Source: Rhodopirellula sp. P2 (lineage in GTDB: Bacteria > Planctomycetota > Planctomycetia > Pirellulales > Pirellulaceae). Taken from it: 64,000 nt of DNA. Below the pieces are notes generated by a model. It ran no database searches. It saw nothing but the letters and a program-made list of their open reading frames with translations, and was not told the DNA's origin. Every line of letters starts with the position of its first letter. The stretch's first letter is position 1. The translations under genes were made by a program, and so were the position numbers. The stretch is from positions 1,054,001 to 1,118,000 of the forward strand of contig NZ_CP118225.1 of NCBI RefSeq assembly GCF_028768465.1. Direction: 5' to 3'. Positions 8,636 through 17,751 of the stretch are shown piece by piece.

Positions 8636-10383
8636 TGAGGAAGCTCCAGTGCGATGGCTTGGTGTGCATTTCGAACAAGGATCAGGTTGTCGACCACGGT
8701 GGGAATGTTCCAGGTCTTGTGTTCCAGAGCAGGGATGCGAATCAGCTCGCGGTAGTCCTCGGGATCAGCAGCGACCAGCACCACTTCCCCGTCCTCGGCT
8801 TGAACGACCAAAATATCTTCAACCAAGATCGCTTGTCCTTGCCCAGAACGTTCGCGGCGGGATTGTTCCCACAGACGTTTGCCGGATTCGATTTCAACCG
8901 CTTGCAAGGCACCGTTGCTCAAGGCATACGCGATGCCGTTGTGGACCAAAGCGTGATTGAATTTGGTTTTCAGGATTCGCGATGAATGCCAGATTTCATT
9001 CACCACGAAGTCGGACGTTTCGGAAGAGGCCGTGTCAGCCGCGGATGGGGTGTCGGCACGCCTGACTTCGATCAACGAACTGCCGCCGCCATAGCCTTTG
9101 CCGATCAAGAACTGGTTCTTCCCGGCAGGAATCGCGGCGGCACAGTTCGCACCGGAGTTCGATTTGCCTTCCCAAGGGAACGACCACAGAACTTCGCCCG
9201 TGGCAATGTCGTGCCCCGTGATGTCGGCTTCGTTGACCGCGACGATCTGGCGTTTTTCGCCAAGGGTCATGACCATGGGCGACGCATAGCTGATTTGTTG
9301 TTCGCCGGCTCGCCAGCGTGTTTCCCCCGTGGCAGCATCCAGTGCAATCAGCGATCGGCCGGCATCCGATTCTGAATCGGGGCCGCCCAGTGGAATCAGG
9401 CAGAGGTCGTCGACGATCAGTGGTGATCCTGACCGGCCCCAGGAGATGGCTGCTTCCGAGTCCTCTTGGCTCCAACCCGCGATTTCCAAGAGGTCACGTT
9501 GCCAGAGGATTTCGCCGTCGGAGAGGTTCAAACACCAAACGGTTCCCGTGGCACCTTGGGCATAGACCTTTCCAGGGGACAGGTCAGTCGCGGGCATGAT
9601 GGATGGGGTGGATCGCGGGCCGCCTCCACCGAGTGCTTGAAAATGATTCGCTTCGTGCTCGACCAACCAAAGCAATTGGCCATCGGAAAGTCGATAGGCA
9701 GTGACGCATTCCAGCTCACCCCGTTGCTCGAGCGTCACCGCGATGCCATCAGCGACCGCAAACGAGGACCAGCCTTCCCCGATCCCAATGTCCCATCGGC
9801 GGGTCACTTGATTGGCGGAAGTGGGAATTGCGAACGGACGTTCCTCCAGAATCCCCGTTCGGTTGTTGCCCAAAAATTCTCGCCACGATCCTTGCGAATC
9901 AGACGGATTGGATTCCACCAACGCGTCCTCGGGATTGGCATCGGCCAAGGGGGTCGTTTTGAGGGCGGGTGTGTCCGAGTTTTTGAATCGCCAAGAGAAT
10001 CGGGGGACCATTTCACCCGAAAAGCTTTCGAATCGAAGGAGAGTGACCGCCGAGAGGATCAAGGCCAGGCAACCAGCCGGCACCCACCACGCTTTCCCCG
10101 CCGCCAAACTGGCACGCTGCAATTGGTACAAAACGACCAACAAAGTGATCCCGCCGGCTACCAAACTCTGCAGCAACGCTTTTTGGTAATCGGTTTCGGG
10201 GGCTCGTGACTGAATCAGTCCGATCACAATCGCACCTGCGATCAGGGCCACCAAGGCTTTCGAACTGTGTCGGACAACCCTGCCCGCGACGGTGGGCACG
10301 GCATTCGCGGTCTCGTACCCTGGAGAGGCCGATTCGTCAGTCGTTGGATCGGGGGGAGGAACGGTCATGGTTGACCAACCCAT
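8632..10383 (-). CDS. PQQ-like beta-propeller membrane protein
   Basis: The 583-residue protein has three predicted membrane helices in the first 115 residues (ALVALIAGAIVIGLI, LVAGGITLLVVLYQL, WWVPAGCLALILSAVTLL). An exported part follows, made of PQQ-like propeller blades: repeated aromatic-W motifs such as QLLWLVEHE, EILWQRDLL, ALDAATGETRWRAG, DIATGEVLWSFPW and SGKRLWEQS. The propeller belongs to the outer-membrane-lipoprotein/PQQ-like family rather than to true quinoprotein dehydrogenases; no PQQ or calcium site is evident. Its last codons overlap the bshB1-like start, suggesting coupled translation. The role is unknown; a scaffold or sensing part is plausible. Confidence 0.8.
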   Translation of the reverse strand: MGWSTMTVPPPDPTTDESASPGYETANAVPTVAGRVVRHSSKALVALIAGAIVIGLIQSRAPETDYQKALLQSLVAGGITLLVVLYQLQRASLAAGKAWWVPAGCLALILSAVTLLRFESFSGEMVPRFSWRFKNSDTPALKTTPLADANPEDALVESNPSDSQGSWREFLGNNRTGILEERPFAIPTSANQVTRRWDIGIGEGWSSFAVADGIAVTLEQRGELECVTAYRLSDGQLLWLVEHEANHFQALGGGGPRSTPSIMPATDLSPGKVYAQGATGTVWCLNLSDGEILWQRDLLEIAGWSQEDSEAAISWGRSGSPLIVDDLCLIPLGGPDSESDAGRSLIALDAATGETRWRAGEQQISYASPMVMTLGEKRQIVAVNEADITGHDIATGEVLWSFPWEGKSNSGANCAAAIPAGKNQFLIGKGYGGGSSLIEVRRADTPSAADTASSETSDFVVNEIWHSSRILKTKFNHALVHNGIAYALSNGALQAVEIESGKRLWEQSRRERSGQGQAILVEDILVVQAEDGEVVLVAADPEDYRELIRIPALEHKTWNIPTVVDNLILVRNAHQAIALELPQ

Positions 10384-10394
10384 GCGAGAGAGAA

Positions 10395-11306
10395 ATGTTG
10401 AAACGTAGAAAAAAACAGTTGTCAGAGCACGGTAACACGTCGCCCAGGTTGGCGGAATTAGTTCCCGATCCCGATCTCGCTGATCCCGTTCAGCTGGCGT
10501 TCATCTCTGATTTACACCTGTTCAGCTCGCGTTGCCACATCGAACGCCACCAGGCGACGATTCGGCGGGCCATCGAGGCCACCGACGTTTGTGTTTGGGG
10601 GGGCGATCTGTTTGATTTCTGCTGGAGTCGGCTCGGCGATGGAGATGTTTCGCGAACTGCCGCAATTGAATGGCTGGAAGCCTGGCGAGCCGAGTTTCCG
10701 GACAAGGTTTTCATCTATTTGAACGGCAATCACGATGCGCAAGCCTCGTTTCGCCAATCACTTCGGGAGTGGGCGTTGCCGTATCGGCAAGAGAGCGATC
10801 CACCACCGGTCTCCGATCCCGGCGGGGTGAACTCGGATTCAGCGGAGCCCGCTCCACATGTTCGCTTGCGATTGCAGCCCGGTGCCGTCCATGTGGATTG
10901 GGACGCGATTCGATTGGCGGATTTGTTGATGGTTCATGGGGACGTGATTGAGGGAGGGGGCCATTCCGCTGGTTTGGCCCACTATCGAAACCGGTGGGCA
11001 CACGAATCCGACAAGTCACCTGCGAATTTGAAGAATGGTTTTTACGATGCGGCGGTGACCGCGCGATTGCACTTGGCGGCAGCGGGCGTCGCTCATCGAC
11101 GCCGTTCGACGTGCTTGCGATTGCTGCACTGGGCGCGACAGCAGCCGACTTGGTTGCACCATGACATGCAGCGAGTTGTCTTTGGGCACACCCATCGATG
11201 TCTCCGCGGTGTCCATGTCGCTGGGATCGATTTCTACAACGGCGGTGCCGCGGTCAAACATGTGAAATTTGAACCCGTGGTTTTGTCGGTTTCAGGCGGT
11301 GTTTGA
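10395..11306 (+). CDS. Metallophosphoesterase, LpxH-like
   Basis: The start is the ATG at 10395, preceded by GCGAGAGAG; an upstream extension is open but overlaps the divergent PQQ gene. The 303-residue protein shows all calcineurin-type metal motifs in order: SDLH (Asp39, His41), GGDLFD (Asp71), LNGNHDA (Asn112, His113), MVHGD, and FGHTHR near the C-terminus. The arrangement resembles UDP-2,3-diacylglucosamine pyrophosphatases, but the long insert with a serine/proline-rich loop (about 130-160) is not typical. It probably hydrolyses a phosphodiester or nucleotide diphosphate. It precedes the ATP-grasp/alpha-E run on the same strand by about 250 nt, so a shared role is possible but unproven. 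Confidence 0.78.
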   Translation: MLKRRKKQLSEHGNTSPRLAELVPDPDLADPVQLAFISDLHLFSSRCHIERHQATIRRAIEATDVCVWGGDLFDFCWSRLGDGDVSRTAAIEWLEAWRAEFPDKVFIYLNGNHDAQASFRQSLREWALPYRQESDPPPVSDPGGVNSDSAEPAPHVRLRLQPGAVHVDWDAIRLADLLMVHGDVIEGGGHSAGLAHYRNRWAHESDKSPANLKNGFYDAAVTARLHLAAAGVAHRRRSTCLRLLHWARQQPTWLHHDMQRVVFGHTHRCLRGVHVAGIDFYNGGAAVKHVKFEPVVLSVSGGV

Positions 11307-11555
11307 GTGTCTGAAAGACGGGCTTATGGCATTCACCGCGCTGCTAATGCACCGCGGAGGGAAACTTGCCTTCTTTGGTGAAGGACGCTGGCAATTCATG
11401 TCATCGCCACCACCCATTGCGATACACTGCAGCGTAATCAGTCAGAGGCGGACTGACCGTGCACCCCAACCATTTCGACGGTGGTTGAGAGGGATGTGTG
11501 TCGTCGTGTTTACTCTGTTAACCGGTCTCGTGAACGCGGACTGGCAAATCGCTCC

Positions 11556-13169
11556 ATGCAAAATCAGCCGCAACAAACTCAGTCCCAGATGGCTCAGGCT
11601 CAGGCCGGTCAATCTCAAAACGGGCCGATGCAATCGCAATCGCAATCGCAGTCGCAGTCGCAGTCGCAGTCGCAGTCGCAGTCGCAGTCGCAGTCGGGAC
11701 CGGTGCCGCGTTTAGACGGTTACCAGACCGAGTCGTTCTTTGACGAAGTCGTTGATGAAAACGCTTATGCTCGGCCTGATTCGGTCGCATTGGTGGAATT
11801 GATCAACCGCTTGCCACCAGGCGAACTGAACCGTCGTCAGCTGGCGATTGAGCGTTCGCTGTATCAGATGGGCATCACGTTCACGGTTTACAGCGATTCC
11901 GCTGGCACCGAAAAGATCATGCCGTTCGACATTGTTCCCCGCATCATCGCACCGGATGTTTGGATTCACATCGACAGTGGATTGAAACAGCGTATTCGCG
12001 CGTTGAATCGTTTTTTGTCGGACATCTACAACGAACGAAAAATCATCGAAGACGGGATCATTCCCGCATCCATCGTCGATTCCTGCCCGGCCTACTTGCC
12101 TGAGTGCAGAGGCTTGCGTCCGCCGCACGATGTTTGGTGCCATATCACCGGGACCGATTTGGTCCGTGACGACGACGGCAACGTGTTTGTCCTGGAAGAC
12201 AACCTGCGGTGCCCTTCCGGTGTTTCGTATGTGTTGCAAAACCGTTCGGTGATGAAACGAAACTTCCCCCAAGCTTTTGCGGCCTCGATGGTCCGTCCGG
12301 TCAGTGATTATCCGGCTCGGCTGTACCAGATGCTTCGACGAATGGCGCCGAGCGCCGTTGCGGATCCAAATGTCGTTGTGTTGACACCCGGGGTCTACAA
12401 CAGCGCTTACTACGAACATTCCTATCTGGCTCATCAGATGGGCGTTGAATTGGTGGAAGGACGCGATTTGTTGGTCGAGGATGAACGCGTTTACATGCGA
12501 ACAACCGATGGTCTGCAAGCCGTGGACGTGATCTATCGACGCGTCGACGACACTTTCTTGGACCCCGAAGTGTTCAATCCCAAGTCGGTGTTGGGCGTCC
12601 CGGGTTTGATGTCGGCTTATCGGGCCGGCAATGTGGCCTTGGCCAACGCGCCGGGAACCGGCGTCGCGGATGACAAGGTGGTTTACGCTTATGTGCCGGA
12701 GATGATTCGGTACTACTTGGGCGAGGAACCGATCTTGTCGAACGTGCCAACCTATCTGTGCGATCGTGACGAGGATCGAGCCTACGTGCTGGATCACTTG
12801 GACGAGTTGGTGGTCAAAGCCGCTGGTGAATCGGGCGGCTACGGCATCTTGATTGGACCGCACGCCACGCCAGAAGAGCGTCAAGAATTCGCCGAGAAGA
12901 TCCTTGAGAATCCACGCAACTATATCGCTCAACCAACGCTGAGCTTGTCTCGGGTTCCGACCATGGTGGACGATCATCTGGAAGGGCGTCACGTTGACTT
13001 GCGGCCTTACATTCTTTGTGACGGTCCCGATGACGTGTGGGTTTTGCCTGGCGGCTTAACACGTGTGGCGCTCAAGAAGGGCTGTCTCGTTGTGAACTCA
13101 TCCCAAGGTGGCGGCAGCAAGGACACGTGGGTGGTGGCCCAAGCGGGTGAAACGGTCGCTCGGCCGTAA
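11556..13169 (+). CDS. Circularly permuted ATP-grasp protein (DUF404/DUF407 type)
   Basis: From the ATG at 11556 the protein has 537 residues; an in-frame ATG at 11481 would add 25. After a low-complexity Gln/Ser head comes the CP-ATP-grasp domain: IMPFDIVPRIIAPDVW, LKQRIRALNRFLSDIYNERKI-like text, the conserved block VFVLEDNLRCPSGVSYVLQN, VLTPGVYNSAYYEH, LVEGRDLLVEDERVYMRT, and the Gly-rich AAGESGGYGILIGPHA near the C-terminal third. These enzymes are predicted to make amide bonds between carboxylates and amines using ATP. The head contains eleven perfect hexamer units coding Gln-Ser (11631-11696). It is the first gene of a five-gene plus-strand run with alpha-E and transglutaminase-like partners. 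The chemistry is inferred from fold; the product is unknown. Confidence 0.88.
   Translation: MQNQPQQTQSQMAQAQAGQSQNGPMQSQSQSQSQSQSQSQSQSQSQSGPVPRLDGYQTESFFDEVVDENAYARPDSVALVELINRLPPGELNRRQLAIERSLYQMGITFTVYSDSAGTEKIMPFDIVPRIIAPDVWIHIDSGLKQRIRALNRFLSDIYNERKIIEDGIIPASIVDSCPAYLPECRGLRPPHDVWCHITGTDLVRDDDGNVFVLEDNLRCPSGVSYVLQNRSVMKRNFPQAFAASMVRPVSDYPARLYQMLRRMAPSAVADPNVVVLTPGVYNSAYYEHSYLAHQMGVELVEGRDLLVEDERVYMRTTDGLQAVDVIYRRVDDTFLDPEVFNPKSVLGVPGLMSAYRAGNVALANAPGTGVADDKVVYAYVPEMIRYYLGEEPILSNVPTYLCDRDEDRAYVLDHLDELVVKAAGESGGYGILIGPHATPEERQEFAEKILENPRNYIAQPTLSLSRVPTMVDDHLEGRHVDLRPYILCDGPDDVWVLPGGLTRVALKKGCLVVNSSQGGGSKDTWVVAQAGETVARP
11631..11696 (+). repeat. Hexanucleotide microsatellite (CARTCG)11 in the ATP-grasp gene
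   Basis: Three CAATCG units are followed by eight CAGTCG units without interruption, 66 nt in total, encoding eleven Gln-Ser dipeptides. The unit is a multiple of three, so gain or loss of units by slippage would change linker length without breaking the frame. Both ATG candidates for the gene (11481, 11556) lie upstream of it. Confidence 0.97.
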
Positions 13170-13288
13170 CGAACGGGCGGCCGGGTTCCATCCGCACGAT
13201 GGCTCCGCCGCCTTCCCCCGTATTGTTTGTCGCCGCTTCTGTCGCAATCTCACCGTCGCTTTTACTTTTCTTCGCTGACACCACTGAT

Positions 13289-14239
13289 ATGCTCTCACGC
13301 GTTGCTGAATCCGTTTACTGGATGAGTCGCCAAGTTGAACGTGCAGAAAACATCGCACGTTTCTTGGAGGTCACTCTGAATCTGATCTTGGATCAACCTG
13401 AGAACTTGGTTGATCCCTGGAGTCCGTTGGTGCAAGTCACCGCGGACGAAGAGTGGTTCGAGGAAAAGTACGGCAAGCCAAACAGTCGCAACGTGGTTCA
13501 GTTTTTGGCGTTTGACGACGAGTATCCCAACAGCATGGTTTCGTGCTTGCGTGCCGCTCGCGAAAATGCGAGGGGGGTTCGGGAAACGTTGTCGTCCGAA
13601 GCGTTTGAACAACTCAACCAGTTTTACCACTTCGTCGGCGAAGCCTCGTCCGCCGCGGCGATGGACCCGACCAGTCAGTTCTTTGACGATGTGCGGAAGC
13701 AGACGTTGCTATGGAGCGGCGTGTTTGCCAGCACCATGGCCCAGGACACTGGTTGGCATTTTGCGAACTTGGGTCGGATGCTGGAACGGGCTGACAAGAC
13801 GTCCCGGATCTTGGACGTGAAGTATTTCAACCTGTTGCCCAACCTGGCCGACGTGGGCACGGCGGTGGACGATTTGCAGTGGTCAGCCTTGTTGCTGGCG
13901 ATCAGTGGCATCGAAGCGTATCGCCGCGATCATCATCGAATTGAGATCGAAAAGGTCGTCGATTTCTTCTTGTTCAATCGCAGTTTTCCAAGGTCCATCC
14001 ACCACTGCATCGCCTCAGCCAATTGGTCACTCGGGGAAATCGAAGCAGCCTCGTCGAGCGAGATGACCCGCACCGCTGGTCCCATTCTCGACGCGCTGCA
14101 ACATCGATTGGCTCACACGCAAGTCGAAGAAGCCCTGGCGGGCGGTATGCATCAATTCGTTGATTCCGTGCAATCCGAGATCAACCGAATCGGTGAAGCT
14201 CTTGGTCAAGACTATTTTCAAATCTCGGTAAATTCATGA
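13289..14239 (+). CDS. Alpha-E domain protein (DUF403)
   Basis: The start is the ATG at 13289 (MLSRVAESVYWMSRQVERAE), which is the canonical first residue of this family; the open frame upstream is longer but not family-like. The 316-residue protein is nearly all helical, ending QSEINRIGEALGQDYFQI. It carries the signature RVAES-YWMSR-VERAENIARFLEV at the N-terminus and HFANLGRMLERADKTSRILDVKY-like text in the middle. Alpha-E proteins always accompany CP-ATP-grasp proteins and are thought to help the amide-ligase reaction; their exact job is not established. It lies 119 nt after the ATP-grasp gene and overlaps the next gene by 4 nt (ATGA at 14236-14239). Confidence 0.9.
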   Translation: MLSRVAESVYWMSRQVERAENIARFLEVTLNLILDQPENLVDPWSPLVQVTADEEWFEEKYGKPNSRNVVQFLAFDDEYPNSMVSCLRAARENARGVRETLSSEAFEQLNQFYHFVGEASSAAAMDPTSQFFDDVRKQTLLWSGVFASTMAQDTGWHFANLGRMLERADKTSRILDVKYFNLLPNLADVGTAVDDLQWSALLLAISGIEAYRRDHHRIEIEKVVDFFLFNRSFPRSIHHCIASANWSLGEIEAASSSEMTRTAGPILDALQHRLAHTQVEEALAGGMHQFVDSVQSEINRIGEALGQDYFQISVNS

Positions 14240-17200
14240 CGATCCGCGTCGCGCTCCATCACAAGACTTCGTACCACTACGAACGACCGATCATGGTCGG
14301 ACCTCAACAGGTTCGATTGCGTCCGGCCTATCACGGTCGGACCCCGATCGTGTCGTACAATTTGGCGATCTCGCCCGAGGACCACTTTTGCAATTGGCAA
14401 CAGGATCCGTTTGCGAACCCCGTTGCGCGGTTGGTATTCGAAAAGCCGACGGATCATTTGACGGTTTGTGTCGACCTGGTCGCCGACATGACGGTCATCA
14501 ATCCCTTCGAGTTCTTCGTGGATGATTCGGCTCAAGGATGGCCGTTCGAATACGATGCGCAAGCCAAGCGGCAACTGGCCAGCTATCTCGCGCCTGTCGA
14601 GATGACTTCCAAGTTTGCGAAGTGGTTGGAGACGCTTCCAAAGAAGTCCGAGCGGATCATTGACTTCCTGGTGGATGTCAATCGAGCTGCCCAAGAAAAG
14701 ATCGATTACAAAATTCGAATGGAACCGGGCGTTCAATCGCCCGAGGAAACCTTGACGTTGTGCAGTGGATCCTGCCGTGATTCGGCATGGTTGTTGGTCA
14801 ATGCGTTTCGGCACATGGGCATGGCATCGCGGTTTGTGTCGGGTTATCTGATTCAGCTGACCGCCGATCAAGAATCGTTGGATGGTCCCAATGGACCCAC
14901 CGAAGATTTCTGTGATTTGCACGCATGGACCGAGGTTTACTTGCCGGGCGCTGGATGGGTGGGATTGGATCCGACCAGTGGTTTGATGGCCGGCGAAGGT
15001 CACATTCCGTTGGCATGCACCCCCTCGTTCACGGATGCCGCACCGATTATCGGCGGGCATGAACCGTGTGAGGTGGAGTTCGAACACGAGATGACCGTCA
15101 CGCGGGTCCATGAGGACCCACGCGTGACAAAACCGTATGCAGATTCCACGTGGCAAGAGATCCTCCAGGCTGGGCGTGCGATCGATGAGCAACTGGAAGC
15201 CGCCGACGTGCGACTGACAATGGGCGGCGAACCCACGTTTGTCTCGATCGACAACATGGATGATCCGCAGTGGAACACCGATGCGGTCGGCGAAGAGAAA
15301 CGCGTGCTCAGCAACGTCTTGCTGACTCGGCTTCGTGAACGCTGGGCACCGGGCAGTTTGCTGCACTACGGGCAAGGCAAATGGTATCCCGGTGAGTCAT
15401 TGCCACGTTGGGCGTTGACCTGTTTGTGGCGTCGCGACGGGCAATCGATCTGGCACGACGATCAATGGATCGGTGACGAAGGGAAGGATTACGGGCACAC
15501 TCATCAGGACGCGGAACGCTTTGTCAAATCGCTCGCTCGAGAGCTGAATGTCAATGCCCGGATGGCATTCCCGGTCCACGAGGATGTCTTTCACTACTTG
15601 TGGAAAGAAAATCGGTTGCCGATCGATGTGGATCCTTCCGATCCGAAACTGGAGGACCCCAACGAACGTGCCATGATGATGCGGACGTTCAACGCGGGGC
15701 TGGGGTCACCGGTGGGGTTTGTGTTGCCTGTTCGACGAGCTTGGTGGCAAGCTCGTCCGGGTTGGATCAGTGGCCGATGGCCCGTTCGCAGTGAGCAGGT
15801 GTATTTGATCCCTGGTGATTCGCCCATTGGTTTGCGGTTGCCACTGGATCGATTGCCAGTCGCTTCGGCATCGGAAGCCCCGTTCTACACCACACCCATG
15901 GATCCCACTGCTCCGCATGGGCCTTTGCCAACTTCGAACATGCCGCGGGGCAACGAGCAGGATCCACGCGGCCAACACCGTGAAGATTCTCGAGAAGAAG
16001 GTCGGACACGGATTCATCCTCAGGTCTTGGATGAAGAAGACGATGACAATCTGCCGACCAGCGAAGACGTGGTGCAAACGGCGCTCTGTGTGGAATGCAG
16101 GTATGGGCGTTTGTACGTTTTCATGCCTCCGACACAGCGGATTGAAGACTACTTGGATTTGATCAGGGCGATCGAGCAAACCTGTGTGTCGACGCAATTG
16201 CCCGTCATCATCGAAGGCTATTTGCCGCCATCGGATGACCGAATTGAATTGTTCAAGGTCACGCCGGATCCCGGTGTGATTGAAGTCAACACACAACCCA
16301 CGGCATCGTGGGACGCTTTGGTTGAATTGACCGAATCGCTGTATCACGAAGCCCGTAAGTCGCGGTTGGGAACGGAGAAGTTTGACCTGGATGGTTATCA
16401 CACCGGGACCGGTGGCGGGAACCACATTGTGTTGGGCGGACGCTCCACCAACGAAAGCCCGTTCTTGCGACGACCGGATTTGTTGGCCAGTTTCATTCGT
16501 TTCTGGAACAACCACCCCTCGCTGTCCTACATGTTCAGCAGTCGGTTCATTGGTCCGACCAGCCAAGCACCTCGCATGGACGAGGCGCGACAAGACGCGG
16601 CCTATGAAATGGAGATCGCACTGAGTCAGTTGCCGCCAACGGAAACCGAGGTTCCACCGTGGTTGGTTGATCGATTGTTCCGTGACTTGATGGTCGATTT
16701 GACGGGCAACACGCACCGCGCGGAAATCTGCGTCGACAAACTGTATTCGCCCGATAGTTCGACCGGGCGTTTGGGCTTGCTTGAGCTGCGTGGTTTTGAA
16801 ATGCCACCCCACGAACAAATGAGTCTGGCTCAGTTGTTGTTGATCCGCTCGTGTGTCGCTGCGTTTTGGCAGCAACCCTACGACCGTCCGATTCAACACT
16901 GGGGCACACGTCTTCACGATCAATTTTTGTTGCCGCACTTTGCTTGGCAGGACATCACGCAATTGATTGGGGAACTCAATGCCAAGGGATCGCCGATGTC
17001 AGCGGATTGGTTCGCGGTGCATCACGAATTCCGATTCCCGTTGATTGGTGAGATTGTCCTGGACGGAATGCGAGTGGAACTCCGCAGTGCCATCGAACCG
17101 TGGTACGTGATGGGCGAAGAGCCGGGCTCGAGTGGAACGACTCGATTTGTCGATTCGTCACTGGAACGATTGCAGGTGTTGGTGGAAGGTTTGGAACCGG

Positions 17201-17583
17201 ATCGCCACGCGTTGATTGTGGCGGGACGGGAAGTTCCGCTGCATGCCACCGGAGTCGCTGGGCAATACGTCGCTGGCATCCGCTATCGAGCGTGGCAGCC
17301 GCCTCGCTGTTTGCACCCCACGATTGGTGTTCACACGCCGTTGCGATTTGATCTGGTGAATCGTTCGGCATGTCGTTCCATCGGGGGCTGCACCTATCAC
17401 ACGGTGCACCCGGGCGGACTCAGTCATGAACGGTTCCCTGTCAATTTGAAGGAAGCGGAGTCACGACGTGCCTCGCGGTTCCGTCCCTTCACGCTGACAG
17501 GTGGCGAAATCGTGATGCCTGGGTTGCCACCCCGAACGGGGTTCGAGCCGTTCCCGGTCACGATGGATTTGCGACGGAGTTAG
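14236..17583 (+). CDS. Transglutaminase-like / DUF2126 protein
   Basis: The 1115-residue protein starts with a bacterial transglutaminase N-domain (VALHHKTSYHYERPIMVGPQ). The transglutaminase core has a complete Cys-His-Asp triad: Cys180 in SGSCRDSAW, His229 in DLHAWTEVY and Asp245 in GLDPTSG. From about 310 to the end is the DUF2126 region, with LTMGGEPTFVSIDN, GVIEVNTQPTASWD (Glu683, Asn685), TGTGGGNHIVLGG (Asn729, His730) and THRAEICVDKLY. These look like the metal and nucleotide motifs of glutamine-synthetase/GCS-fold ligases, which is my inference. The gene is translationally coupled to the alpha-E gene by a 4-nt overlap. The length matches the family (about 1100). One molecule may therefore combine amide cleavage or exchange with amide formation. 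Confidence 0.88.
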   Translation: MTIRVALHHKTSYHYERPIMVGPQQVRLRPAYHGRTPIVSYNLAISPEDHFCNWQQDPFANPVARLVFEKPTDHLTVCVDLVADMTVINPFEFFVDDSAQGWPFEYDAQAKRQLASYLAPVEMTSKFAKWLETLPKKSERIIDFLVDVNRAAQEKIDYKIRMEPGVQSPEETLTLCSGSCRDSAWLLVNAFRHMGMASRFVSGYLIQLTADQESLDGPNGPTEDFCDLHAWTEVYLPGAGWVGLDPTSGLMAGEGHIPLACTPSFTDAAPIIGGHEPCEVEFEHEMTVTRVHEDPRVTKPYADSTWQEILQAGRAIDEQLEAADVRLTMGGEPTFVSIDNMDDPQWNTDAVGEEKRVLSNVLLTRLRERWAPGSLLHYGQGKWYPGESLPRWALTCLWRRDGQSIWHDDQWIGDEGKDYGHTHQDAERFVKSLARELNVNARMAFPVHEDVFHYLWKENRLPIDVDPSDPKLEDPNERAMMMRTFNAGLGSPVGFVLPVRRAWWQARPGWISGRWPVRSEQVYLIPGDSPIGLRLPLDRLPVASASEAPFYTTPMDPTAPHGPLPTSNMPRGNEQDPRGQHREDSREEGRTRIHPQVLDEEDDDNLPTSEDVVQTALCVECRYGRLYVFMPPTQRIEDYLDLIRAIEQTCVSTQLPVIIEGYLPPSDDRIELFKVTPDPGVIEVNTQPTASWDALVELTESLYHEARKSRLGTEKFDLDGYHTGTGGGNHIVLGGRSTNESPFLRRPDLLASFIRFWNNHPSLSYMFSSRFIGPTSQAPRMDEARQDAAYEMEIALSQLPPTETEVPPWLVDRLFRDLMVDLTGNTHRAEICVDKLYSPDSSTGRLGLLELRGFEMPPHEQMSLAQLLLIRSCVAAFWQQPYDRPIQHWGTRLHDQFLLPHFAWQDITQLIGELNAKGSPMSADWFAVHHEFRFPLIGEIVLDGMRVELRSAIEPWYVMGEEPGSSGTTRFVDSSLERLQVLVEGLEPDRHALIVAGREVPLHATGVAGQYVAGIRYRAWQPPRCLHPTIGVHTPLRFDLVNRSACRSIGGCTYHTVHPGGLSHERFPVNLKEAESRRASRFRPFTLTGGEIVMPGLPPRTGFEPFPVTMDLRRS

Positions 17584-17751
17584 AATTCCCTCGATGACCC
17601 ATCCCAGGGAGGGAGAAGTGGGCGGAAAAGGTGAATTGCATTTGCCGATCTGGTCATTCGTTGAATCCTTGGGCTCAGCTACAATTGCGCTTCAGTGCTC
17701 AACCGCGACGAAGAAGTTTGACCCCGTGGGAACATCCGCGGGTCGATACTG

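Noticed and set aside
11269-11715. Open frame with a long Arg-Ser repeat
   Set aside because: It is the hexamer microsatellite of the ATP-grasp gene read in another frame; the Gln-Ser frame continues into a clear enzyme domain.
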